Assembly (NCBI RefSeq): GCF_029784155.1
Contig: NC_073693.1
Span: 137,133,988-137,197,987, forward strand
Source of the DNA: Uranotaenia lowii
Taxonomy: Eukaryota; Arthropoda; Insecta; Diptera; Culicidae
Length of the DNA: 64,000 nucleotides
Direction of reading: 5' to 3'
In this document: piece after piece, positions 53,650 through 64,000 of the stretch
Layout: every line of letters starts with the position of its first letter
How positions within the stretch are numbered: position 1 is the first letter of the stretch
Translations under genes and position numbers: made by a program
Notes under the pieces: model-generated
What the model saw: the letters and a program-made list of their open reading frames with translations, nothing else
Told to the model about the DNA's origin: nothing
Databases searched by the model: none

Positions 53650-54420
53650 TGTATCAACCTCGAGTTTATCCAGGGTTAAAGAGAAAAAATGTCTCGAGCA
53701 GCTATAACGAATGTTGTCACATCCAAATCTGTACTTTCGAGCAAAAAAAAATCTTTTTATCAGAACATTTTTTGACAAAAATCTACCAAAATCTGTACAA
53801 ACGATGTATGAAAATTAAGTGAAACTATCACAAATATTTCTTCATTTTTACAACTCCAGTGTTCGTATTTTACAAAATTTCAAAAATTTTAACTTAAACC
53901 AATCTCTCTGATAAACTATATATATAAAAAAGCTCAGAATCAATTACATGGTATATTTAAAGCCATAGAGTAATTATACCAAATATTAAAAATCTGCACA
54001 AATCTATACCAATTATCGAAAATATATCATCTGCGCGTACAGAATCTGTACCAAACATCTGAACTTTCCTAGATAAATCTTTACATGTGGCAACCATAGC
54101 TATAACCATCCCAGCAACATTTTTGAATATTCCTATGCTCTTTTGATATATCTACGTTAAATCATCATGTTCAATCTCGCAACTGAATAACCTTCAACAC
54201 AGCTCAGATATGTAAAACATGTGACCTAATCTAGCGCATTAAAAACTGGATTACATGAGAAAGCAACTTTAAATTAAGCGGTAAAATCATTGAATTCCGA
54301 GCATTATTCTCCACTTAAAATTTGAAGTTAATATCTATGTAATATTTTATGTTGCTTTGGATTAACAACTTTTTTTTTAGTTTTTTAGATTTATTTTTCA
54401 ACCTGGATGCAAGAAATTTT
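53650..54420. other. AT-rich stretch, nothing recognised
   Basis: No coding motif and no repeat ends. Confidence 0.4.
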
Positions 54421-54424
54421 TGGA

Positions 54425-55250
54425 TTTTAGTTAAATGATAGTACCGTGAACGGCCCTAATTTTGCGCAGTAAAGGGTTTTTGGAACGCTTTAATCATTTT
54501 AAAAAAAAAGTCTTTCTAAATTTGTTTTACAGAAACTCGTTAAAAGTTAGCTACACTGCCCATCTACTAAAAAATAGTTGAACTCAACTTTGAAGCTGCA
54601 ATAAGTAAAAAAAAAAATAATTTGAAAAAAAATCTCTATGTACCTAATTCTGCGAATCAAATTCAAAATGTTCCATATTCTGCGCACATGGTCCTAATTT
54701 TGCGCACCCCAAAAAAAGTTATAATTTTTATACAAAGTAATCAACAAATATTTATTAAATAAAAAAGGGTTTAAAAATATAACTTAAATCAATTTATTTC
54801 AAGTGTGAGGCAACTTCGCGTTTCTTTTCGAGATCTGTTTTTTTCTTTCTGCTTCTTCACCTCTCTAGCAGCTTTTCTCTGTTCCCGCTCATTTTTTTCA
54901 CGTTGTTTTGTTACTTCCGTTTAGTCGTAAAATTTCTTGTATTCCTCGCTTGTTGCCACGTATGAAATGTGGAACTTACGAGATTTGGCATTCGACTTGT
55001 TAAGAGAAGGTTTGAGTGGCTTGGGAAATGACCGCTCGAAAATATTTTTTTTTTCAATGACCTGCACCAAGTTTCCAGAAGACATTGTTGGTGATGAAGC
55101 TTCTACAGTGATATTTTCACCACTCGCTGTTATTTCGAGGGGATCATATCGAAATAATATTTCTGATGGACTTCTCGACGAGTTTTTGAAAATATTTGAT
55201 AACTTTTAATCATGAAAATTTATAATCATACTAATTTAATTACCCTCTAT
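54425..55250 (-). mobile_element. pogo-like DNA transposon remnant (transposase C-terminus and one end)
   Basis: 54455-54712 holds three direct copies of a CCTAATTTTGCGCA-type word, ending at GGTCCTAATTTTGCGCACCC, similar to the ends of the MITE at 5566-6280. On the minus strand 55120-54800 reads ASSPTMSSGN, FPKPLKPSLN, KFHISYVATSEEYKKFYD and then a long basic/acidic tail (KQREKNEREQRKAAREVKKQ), a layout typical of the C-terminal tail of pogo-like transposases. The catalytic domain is missing and the second end was not found. Confidence 0.55.
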
Positions 55251-55259
55251 TTCAGTGTC

Positions 55260-56585
55260 ATCGAATCCATGAAAAAATCTGTTTCGGGATAATTTTCTGC
55301 ATTTATTTTAATCCGGCGCCATATGTAAAAAAGATTGGTATTGCCAATAGAACCAGGTCACAGCTTTTCTTTGAAAAACTTTTCAAATTTTCTTATTTCT
55401 TAGGAGCATAGGAGGTGTAGGAAAACTCGATCGCACCATTCACCAAAATGGATCCTGATCTACACATTTCCCCTACTAATTCAACCCTATCCTAGGATAT
55501 TTGTTCATAGATTCGCAGACGTATAGACGGTTTCTTCATATAGCTGGTGATATTGATTTACCTTTGTTTCTGAATTTTTCAAAACTAGTCTTTGGAATAA
55601 AAGGAACAAAAGGTTGTTGATTGAACCTAAAAATAATCCTACTAACATTTCTTCATATTTCCCCCATTGACTACTAGCACGTGGTCGTTATTGATGTTTT
55701 TCAAAGGGAGAGCATGAGTTTTGTGCTTTGTGAATGATCTGCTAATCCCAAGCATCATTCTGTTGACCCTTACACAAAATCGATAGTCTCGATCAATCAC
55801 GGAGGAATCATAGAATTCGAAATGCGAAAGTTGGAAAAAAGCCTAGATAAAAATTTTATCAGAAATTTTTGATGAATTATCATATCTACACAGCATTTCA
55901 ATTTCAATGATTTAAGGTGGATATGAGAGTCTATCAAGCTAAGCTAAGCTTTAATCACCCGTATCGTATCGGGTATTTCCGACTTGCAAAAACCTGAACT
56001 ATTATCAATTATAGTAATTTAATTTTCAATTAGTTTAATTAACCAGGCAAGGATCAAAGTTTTTCAAATTTTCTAAAAACGGTCTAAAAAGTCGTATATT
56101 TTGCCACAAAACGAACTAGATTATATTTCCGTTTTAAAAACAAATTAAGCAAGTTCGATATGAAGTTTTATTTATAAAATGAAAAAACCACGGTACCGTT
56201 ATATATTTTTTTAACAATTTAAAACAAAAATGGAATAAAAAAGGTCTGAAATAAGTTTTAAATAATAATTCTTTTTGTTTTTGTTTTACTTATAATCTAA
56301 TAACACAAAAGGACCTAAGATATTTGTGAATTTTAATGCTACATTATTTTTCAAACAAGAAATTAATTAATAAGCCAATTAAAACAGTAATAAAAATTTC
56401 CTTATGAAAACCGTTATCAATTTATTTTTCCTAAACCATGATATCTGGTTACTCCAACTTTTTAACCTTAATAAAATAGTTACAACTGATAGAAAATTAA
56501 ATGCCAATTTTTTTTGTTTTGTTTTTTTTTTTTTTGGTATTAACTTTCTCGTTGGTATTTCTTAACATTACACATTTTGCATGAA
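55260..56585. other. AT-rich stretch, nothing recognised
   Basis: 55430-55500 is slightly less AT-rich. No coding motif and no terminal repeats were identified. Confidence 0.4.
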
Positions 56586-56589
56586 TAGC

Positions 56590-56720
56590 AGGATGGCAAT
56601 GGATGTATGGGAGAAATTTCCTGATTGAAAATTTTATCGAATTTTATAGATTGGTGCAAAAAACAGCCCTGTGCAAAATTTCAGCTTGATAGGACCCAGG
56701 GGTGGAAAACAGAAGAAAAA
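56590..56720 (+). repeat. Half copy of the AGGGTGGCA fold-back family
   Basis: AGGATGGCAATGGATGTATG, ATTTTATAGATTGGTGCAAA and AAAATTTCAGCTTGATAGGA match one arm of 41679-42349. Confidence 0.65.
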
Positions 56721-56724
56721 AAAA

Positions 56725-58055
56725 CAAAAAAGCGTTCAAATGTCAAATTGATCTGATTAAATCACACACCAGTGAGCAACTTTTTTTAAGTCGTTGAAAG
56801 AGTTTTGCATTGGATAAGTTTACAAGTTTCACCAAACTGAGCATGCCTCATCTATGAAACAACAGCTTTGTTGATATTGTTTGGTTCCGGCACGAATTTT
56901 TATCATAAACGATTACAAATCTTTTCAAAAAGTGCTTATTTTTCTGTCGAAAAGTAAAAAATGATGCAAAAATGCTGCAGCAAAATATATATTTTCCTGA
57001 CCTAGGATAGAACATGATTTAGTGGTGCTTACTGCCAGGGCCGTAGGAAGATTCTCCTTAATGGGGGGGGGGGGGGGGGGGGTTGACTTTAGGTGATCTA
57101 TTTTTTTTGTATGACATTTACAATGCAATGCATGAATAAAAAAATTAAAAACATTATGATTATTAATTTTTAAGTTCTTTTAAATTAAAATGTTTTTCGT
57201 GTTGAATAGAAACTTTCGAAAATTTATCCTAAAATATTTAAAATAGTAAGATGGATTTGTACAGGGAATCCTTTAGCAGCAAAATAAGAAACTTACTCAA
57301 TGGTTTAGTTCTTCGAGTTTGCTCAAAAATCTGGTGAACTTGGCTTATTTTATTTGAACATACAATAAGTTTACATAAGATAGCTTTCAATTTCTTTAAA
57401 AAAAACTTTATTTTATGCTCAAATCTAATCAGCGAAATCAATCAACTTTTGAGCAAATTCAAAAATTATAACCATCAAAACAAATAAATCAAATTTTCTA
57501 AAGTTAAAGCAATCGTTTAAAATTTTGTAGTTTAAATCAGATTCTTGCAAACTCGGTCAAAATTTAAGATTTTAATTTGAAATTTCTCTCTTTAAAAAAA
57601 CTGCAAAATTGTAGATGGTTAACAATACACCAAAAAGTATGGAATTCCTTGCAATGTTTTTAAAGGGAAGATTACATTTTCCTTCATCCAAGCAATCCAT
57701 AATTAAAACCAAGTTTTTTTTTCATTTGACAAAACTTGCAAAATAAACGGGAATTTTACTTTATATTTATGATTTTCAACTGAATTGTGTATACAAACTA
57801 CCTTGGGTTTTAATTTTTTAAATGAAACTATAGATAAATGATTCAAAATTTTAAATCTGTGATCTCTTGCAATTTGAATTCTTCGACGAAACAGTAATTT
57901 TAATATTTTTTCTTGATTGTGCAACTCATTTACGAGCTCAAACTGAATCTGAACATAAAAAAATGATTCTGAAAGTTTTTTTTTTGTTTCGATTATAGTC
58001 GTTTTACCATCTTTATGGCATTCGCGACTTTATCAACGTTGCAGTTGGAGGATCG
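56725..58055. other. AT-rich stretch with a 20-G homopolymer
   Basis: 57063-57082 is an uninterrupted run of 20 G. The rest is very AT-rich with no recognised feature. Confidence 0.5.
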
Positions 58056-58058
58056 TTC

Positions 58059-58871
58059 GGGGGCATCCATAAATTACGTAACGCTCCCAGGGGGAGGAGG
58101 GAGTAAGCTCGAGCGTTACGAATTGTGACATAAGGGAGGGGGGGAGATATCCTCATCGTTACGTAACGATTTTTTCCTTATACAAATTAGTTAATCGCAG
58201 CTTTTTTCATCTCATGCAATTTTTGCAGATAGAGATGCAAACAAAAATCAGTTTAAAAATTGTAAACTTCAACATGATTGAAACTGGTTTGTAACCTATC
58301 CTCTTTAAATATTCTGAGATAGACTCCTTAAAATGTGTATTGAATATCCTTGAAATATTCGTTGGAAAACCGAATATTCGCTACATTTACCCCCAAGAAC
58401 TCAATGCAACCTTAACACGGAAATTTTACTATTTTTTCTCAATTGATTTTAAAAATGCAGTATTGGTTATTCTGACAAATATTACTAAGTTGAGTATATT
58501 TTGCATACCAAGTTATGCTCATTGAACAAAATAAAGTAAACAAGGTAGATCATCATTGTTAACTGTGTTAATTCTGTTAACACAGAGCTTCTCATAATAA
58601 GATAATCTGATAAAATAAGAGAGTTATCATCAATGAGCGATTTGGATAGATATTAATTCCGTTATGAAGAACGTTAAAAAATTATCTTTAAATCTTTCTT
58701 CACTTTCAAAAATCAGTATTGAAAGACATGAGAAGAGGGGGGGGGGGGTAATTATCAGCGTTACGTAATTTTCATAGGGAGGGTACGTCAAAGCGTTACG
58801 ATTTGTGACATACGGGGGGGAGGGGGTCAAAAAAGTTCATTTTTTGCGTTACGTAATTTATGAATGCCGCC
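58059..58871. mobile_element. 813-bp MITE with CATAAATTACGTAACGC ends
   Basis: The left end GGGGGCATCCATAAATTACG and right end (minus strand) GGCGGCATTCATAAATTACG form TIRs that extend through GTAACGC. Both subterminal regions are G-rich on one strand (GGGGGAGG tracts) and repeat GCGTTACG, GTGACATA and TTACGTAA words. The AT-rich middle has no transposase. No target duplication is obvious. Confidence 0.8.
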
Positions 58872-58874
58872 TTA

Positions 58875-61800
58875 TTGAAAAACTTATCCGGTACAACTGT
58901 GTTCAATGTTTATTCTTGGGCTCGAATTCTGAAACTGAATTCTGAAATTCAATTCAAAACTTGAGTTATGCATCTGTTTCTGAATCTCATTACGATTTAT
59001 AAAATGTAGAAAAATGAAGCTCTAGTCCTGAATTTATAGCCAAGAATTGGGGGGCTCTTCGCGAATCTATGATTTACATTTAAATGTTTTTGGTTTCAAT
59101 GTGAGTTCATTATTTCAATCTTTTTATTTTTAATCCGACCTGGGAATCTGAATTAAAATATGAAGTTCGAATGATAAATCTGATTTTGTTTTTCAATACT
59201 GATGTTTGAATTCTGCATTAGAAATGAGTTAAAGAATTTCGAATCTGAATATGAAAGCAAAACTCAAGATGGTTACTTATTGTTTTTATCATACTCGAAA
59301 AATTAACATTGAAAATGGATATAAACCAAATTTGAATGAAGATTTTCCAAACTGTATATAGAATCCAAAATATAGAAACCGAAATTTTGATATGGATAAT
59401 ATGAACCTCTGAAATGAGTTCAATCTAACTTAAAATTAAACATTAAGGAATGTATTTCTATCACCAATTGAGAAGACTTTGCAGACTTCTGAACCTGGTA
59501 TTAGTTTTTGAGGTTATGGTATCTGTCTTGAGTCAAGATGTTAACTTTTGAAAAACCTCAATCATCAAATTTTAATTAAGATTTTGAAAATTTTAGTAGG
59601 AAATCGGGAAAGTCAAAATTTTCATTTTGATGCCAAATAAATTAAAAATGTATAAAACGTCGAGATCTGATGTTATATCGTTGCACAACACGTTTGAAAT
59701 TTTCTAAACAATTGTAATAACAAAAAAGAAATGGAATATATAACACTTTAAAAAAAGAATAATTTGAGAAAACTCCTATAAATCGGTTTGTAGGTGTAAA
59801 AAACTACCTGCAATTATGAGATATTCTGTAATGAAATTCCAGTAAATCAACTCACATTTTAGAACAAACGATAATTGTGTAAAACAGGGAAAATTACTAA
59901 ATGCACGGAATTTAAATAGCTTCTGTAATGTGTTGAAAAACAAGTGTTTATCCTTGTCAAGCAATCAATCATCTGTAACCGTCGTTAAGAGTAGAGACGT
60001 AATGGTCGATAAATGAGCTATTAATTGTTCTGCCATGCAATATCACGACTTGCTGTTAGAAGTTATTACTTTCTGTCACGTTTTCATGTTAATACATTTG
60101 TCATGCATCATCACCGAATAATTCCTAAGTTTTTCAATTCAGGGCAGTACTCCAGGTTTTTTTTTATTTGTTTAATCCTAGGGATGTCTTTCATGTCTCT
60201 ACGCACTTCAGTTATTATTGTTACGTCTTCAAATAGCATCAGTTGAAAGTGATCTACGCAAAGTAACTTAAGTTCTTTGTAACAAATAGCGCATGACAAA
60301 CGAATGTGAACTACTGTAACAAGCTCATACATATTTATGCTGTTCGATCAACTCGATCGAATTACTCAAGAAGTGCTTACATTAGCCCACAACACAACTA
60401 ATGCCCATTCCTCCCTAAACGCCAACCTAACCTAACAAAAGTGTAATATTCACAGTGGGTAGATGTCAGGACCTTCGTCGCCATTTGTCATCGAGAGAGC
60501 ACTGACTGGTCGACCATCACTTTGAATGTACAACTTAGCAGCAGTTAGTATCTGGTAAGTAATTGAAGTGCTTAACTCCACAACACGATACCCCGAGGGC
60601 TTTTAATTGCTGCTTTAATTAACACACAGTGAGCACTAATTAGCGAACCTTCCGGCTGAAGTCCCCGAAGCGACTATTTTTAATCCACCGGAGCATTACC
60701 GAGAACCCTTCTAGGAATATGTATTAGTTTTTTTGCTCAATTTTAGATTCAATTATGCAATTTCCTAGAGTGGAAAGGCACGTGTTTGTCCTTTCGCCCA
60801 AGCACGTTGCTATAAAATGTTAATCTAATTCAAATTTTGGGAATTGGGATCGTCAATTAATCTGAGAATCAAGTGTCTTGTCATAAAATGAACCACCTTG
60901 AAACAAACGTTCGTTAATGCTTGAAGGATCACTGTCTTATCTCATTTTTAATCTTGGAAGTATTTACTCGATTGTTTTACTTTCAAATTATGTAGGGAAA
61001 ACTTTTCTACTACCAGACACTTCAGGTTTTTTAGCATTTTTTTTTAAATATTGGTTCCACTACTGATTTGAAGAGTATCAGTATTATGATCACTAAACAA
61101 TATTAGAAGAAAAAATAAAATTACAACATGTGGTAAAAGAAATCAATTTAAGTTTGTTTTCACTCGTTTCTAAAAGTTTTGTCTATGGTCGGAAACCACG
61201 AATTACTTCACTAAAGTTGTCACCAATCGTACAAAAACGTAGCAAAATAACTCACTTGCACAGGTCTTGTGGTACGGGTTTTAAATACTGAACATTCTAT
61301 GAAGCCTTTCATTAAAGTTTTTTTTTGACAAACGAGAAAGAAACATTTGTTTCTAAAAAACTAGAGAAAAATTTTCTATGACTGGACAGCAAAATTCAAA
61401 GTTTCTCTTTGGGCCAAAATACTTTCGTTTTTGAATCCTTATCTTCTGCTTACCATTTGAGGGTGCTACAGAGATAAAAAATGAAAGTTTTATATTGAAA
61501 TCATGTTTAGTTTTGAATATTTTCTTGTCCGGTCATTGACAACAATATGGTGTCCGGTCATAGACAAATCGCACTTTTTTAATTTTCCTAATATTTCGTT
61601 TGAACTTATGTTTTGTTATCTTATGTCTACTAGAGTCGGAAAATAATCAATCAAAGATTACGTTTATGTGCAATTCACATTTTACAAACCGAAAAAAATA
61701 CCGCAATTCAAATGCAAAGTTTAGGCGATCCTATCCGTACTACTAAGATAAAGCTTTTGATGCCTGTCATTGGTTTACCTCAACAGATTGGATTGTCCAG

Positions 61801-62570
61801 CCATAGATGAGTTCCCACTAAATCAAAACTTTAAAAATTCCTATTAAACATGAAATCTAAACATATAACTTTTAGTGCTAGTTCTGAATTTGACTGATAA
61901 GCTGAAGAATATGTTCTTAACTCTAAATCCCTAAATTCTAAATTTTGTCTAAAAACCAATTGTTAATTTTTATCCATATTATAGATATTACAACTTATAA
62001 GAGAAATATTGAAATATTGACTGCGATAGACAGAGAAAATATGAAATGATGAATAGTGTTGAAAAACAGAGAAAAATGAAAAACAGCTTGCACCAGATCG
62101 AACCGCCTACAACTTTCTAGGCGTACAAATCTCGCATTCAGCCCGGAGAATTGCAATAGAAAGAGCATTCTTTGCATTTGCAATGGTAGTGATCAAAATT
62201 CCACAATTTTTTCACAATTTGCATTTTCTGCATTTGCATTTTGTCGATTTTCTCTCTCTCTTTTTTCCATTTTAACTCAAATTTACTTATTTTCTCGCAC
62301 AATTGGCCACAATTTCAATCATTGGCTGCACAATTTGTATGATCTTCTCTCTTTATTCTCTCCCCCGGAGCATCTGTCTTGCTCTCTTAGAGCGTTTCTC
62401 TCGCCTCTATTCATCGTCGCTCTCTCCAACTTTAGATGACTGGTCGGACTGAACACCTGAGTTGCCAACTGTTTTTTTCCAATAAAAGTCCGGAAGATTT
62501 TGAAAAAATGTCTGGTAGCAATCTTCGTAGTTGGTGACCCTTTTTATTTGGTCGCTCGATCTCAATTTTG
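58875..62570. other. Stretch without recognised gene
   Basis: 59600-59690 contains an internal piece of the fold-back family (TTTGATGCCAAATAAATTAA, CGTCGAGATCTGATGTTAT). 60111-60332 has a 73-codon minus-strand ORF of no known family. 62200-62430 has CT-rich runs. Otherwise featureless. Confidence 0.4.
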
Positions 62571-62574
62571 GAAA

Positions 62575-62830
62575 GGCGGCATCCATAAATAACGTAACGC
62601 AAAAAATGCACTTTTTTGACCCCCTCCCCCCCATATGTCACAAATCGTAACGCTTCGACATACCCCCCTATGAAAATTACGTAACGCTGGTAATTACCCC
62701 CCCCCCCCCCTAATTTTCGTAGTTCAAAATACTGAATTTTAAAGGTAACACAGATTTTAACACAAAATTTTTTAACGTTCTTCAAAACGGAATTTATATC
62801 TATGCAAATCGCTTAAAAATACTTATTTAT
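62575..62830. mobile_element. Truncated copy of the CATAAATTACGTAACGC MITE
   Basis: GGCGGCATCCATAAATAACG starts a segment matching the reverse complement of 58615-58871 through the C-rich tract (62697-62710) and TTTTTTAACGTTCTTC. The other half of the element is absent. Confidence 0.8.
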
Positions 62831-62839
62831 TGATGACTA

Positions 62840-63130
62840 GCTGATTTTACCCGGCCTTGCTCGGGTTCACATAAAATATATATCGAAATGAGTCGTTTGA
62901 CTTTTTGAAATTTTGAAAGCTTTTTGTTCATCATTATATCAAATTGGACCATGTTTGGCCATGTGAGCTTTGTAAGTTTTGTTAGTCTTTTTGAAGTTTT
63001 AATTGGGGTTATTAGCAAAGTTTATCAATTTCATATTATTGAATAACTATTAGTATTGAGGTTTGCTAATAAAAATTTGAAATAATTTTCTTCGAATGCT
63101 TGTCCATTCTATCACGAAAAACATTTCAAT
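62840..63130 (+). repeat. Possible start of a TAGCTGA..CCCGG repeat
   Basis: GACTAGCTGATTTTACCCGG and CTTGCTCGGGTTCACATAAA look like the head of the repeat class at 17848. Its body is not recognisable. Confidence 0.4.
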
Positions 63131-63132
63131 CT

Positions 63133-63596
63133 AAGCTTGCCAGGTTGCCCGGATTTATCCGGATTTGCTAGAACATTTGAATCAAAATTTGAGGTAAGTC
63201 CGGTCTTGCCCGGTTTCCCGGATGTTGTTGCAAAAAGCCCGGATTTTAAAAACATAACATAAACTGAGAATTTATAATTATTATAATTTTTATTTATTTT
63301 AATGAACGTAAACATAAAGAAGTTTTAAATGACAAGTTTTAGAAATTATTTTGACCCGTGTTTTGAAGTTTGATATACAATTTAAAATCTGCTGATGTGG
63401 TTTGTTGAAAAAAAATATTGCAAGTATATTTTTCGTTATTTTCACTGAATAATTCCACGGATTTAACCAAGTTTGGCAAGATATTGCCAGGATGTCGGTT
63501 CGAACATTTTTAAATCAGATGTTGGATTTGACCAGTTTTTTTCGATAAAACTGGCTGGATTTCTCCGATCCCGATACGGCAATTCTGGCAACCTTA
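63133..63596. mobile_element. CCCGGAT-rich MITE, copy 2
   Basis: The left end AAGCTTGCCAGGTTGCCCGG and inverted right end AAGGTTGCCAGAATTGCCG, with TCCGGTCTTGCCCGGTTTCC near the left end. Same organisation as 42360-42822 and about the same length (464 bp). Confidence 0.72.
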
Positions 63597-63599
63597 TTT

Positions 63600-64000
63600 T
63601 ACACCCACCATTTTTTAGGGAACTTGAATTGAATTACCATTTTTTTTTATCAAATGATATCATTTTTTTATCTTTTCTATGGGTTATCTAGTGAAAATCC
63701 CATGTATTAAGCTTGTAACTAAATGTTAACGACTTATTTTCAAGATATCCCCGTAGAATGGAATACCCATTTAAGTTATATTTTGTGTTTAGAAATTTTT
63801 AAATAGATTTCCGCTGAAATCTCTACATGTTTTCAATGTGCTTTATAAGTTTTCTTATAATTGGATGGTAGAATTGAACACATCGATGATCAATAATAAC
63901 TTAAAATTTAAAAAATTCACAAATGAAATTGAATTGTACAAAACTTAAAAACTTCAGATTAAATTACTAAAAGTCTCATCGTTGGATTTGGTTTTAATTT
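63600..64000. other. Right-edge AT-rich sequence, nothing recognised
   Basis: No coding motif; the missing 5' exon(s) of the SLC22 gene are not visible here. Confidence 0.4.

Noticed and set aside
53198..53778. Minus-strand ORFs as the missing 5' exon of the SLC22 gene
   Set aside because: They lie inside the small LTR derivative and show no TM1 or family motif; the real exon should encode a hydrophobic helix followed by a cysteine-containing loop start.
60111..60332. 73-codon minus-strand ORF
   Set aside because: It looks cysteine-containing and charged but matches no family I can name; a chance ORF is the simplest reading.
1..64000. Endogenous viral elements
   Set aside because: No viral polymerase, glycoprotein or nucleocapsid motif was noticed; all RT and integrase motifs belong to copia or non-LTR retrotransposons.

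Overview
This window is eukaryotic nuclear DNA from an insect, most likely a mosquito (Culicidae, probably a culicine). It is AT-rich, its only host gene has introns with GT-AG junctions, and the rest is packed with transposons of mosquito type: DD37E-like Tc1/mariner, pogo-like and hAT-like elements and MITEs, copia, non-LTR elements and tRNA-derived SINEs. There is no bacterial-style gene organisation, and I saw no rRNA gene, free-standing tRNA gene or CRISPR array.

Host gene: five consecutive exons on the minus strand (51146-50933, 36654-36396, 5202-5010, 4941-4508, 4441-4093) join in frame into the central part of an SLC22-type organic cation/carnitine transporter of the major facilitator superfamily. 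Together they give about 480 residues. The N-terminal exon(s) should lie beyond the right edge and the C-terminal exon beyond the left edge. The window is therefore essentially one gene whose introns of about 14.3 kb (36655-50932) and 31.2 kb (5203-36395) are filled with nested mobile elements.

Layout. 1-4080: decayed Ty1/copia element downstream of the last visible exon. 4093-5202: three exons. 5203-36395 (giant intron): a pogo-like MITE nested in an older repeat, a DD37E-like mariner fragment carrying an 8-bp-TSD MITE, two stacked non-LTR fragments, a 1.86 kb TIR transposon, two SINEs, a 1.5 kb block with perfect 377-bp inverted arms, a Penelope-like insertion with an 11-bp TSD, a full-length but broken mariner, and a 2.0 kb hAT-like element. 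36396-36654: exon. 36655-50932: a second decayed mariner, a minisatellite, a fold-back element, and a non-LTR retrotransposon (43691-50340) interrupted by a SINE and by a very young, apparently non-coding LTR element (44941-48772). 50933-51146: exon. 51147-64000: a 797-bp near-perfect palindrome, a small copia-like LTR derivative, a pogo-like remnant, and two copies of a 'CATAAATTACGTAACGC' MITE.

The host gene is the only part with a clear cellular function. The most notable structures are the two long inverted repeats (22638-23718 and 51906-52702), which would be transcribed as intronic hairpins if the gene is expressed through them, and the non-coding LTR element with two identical LTRs and an internal 58-bp hairpin array. 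Family names for repeats rest on terminal motifs and recognisable protein motifs read by eye; no database search was possible.
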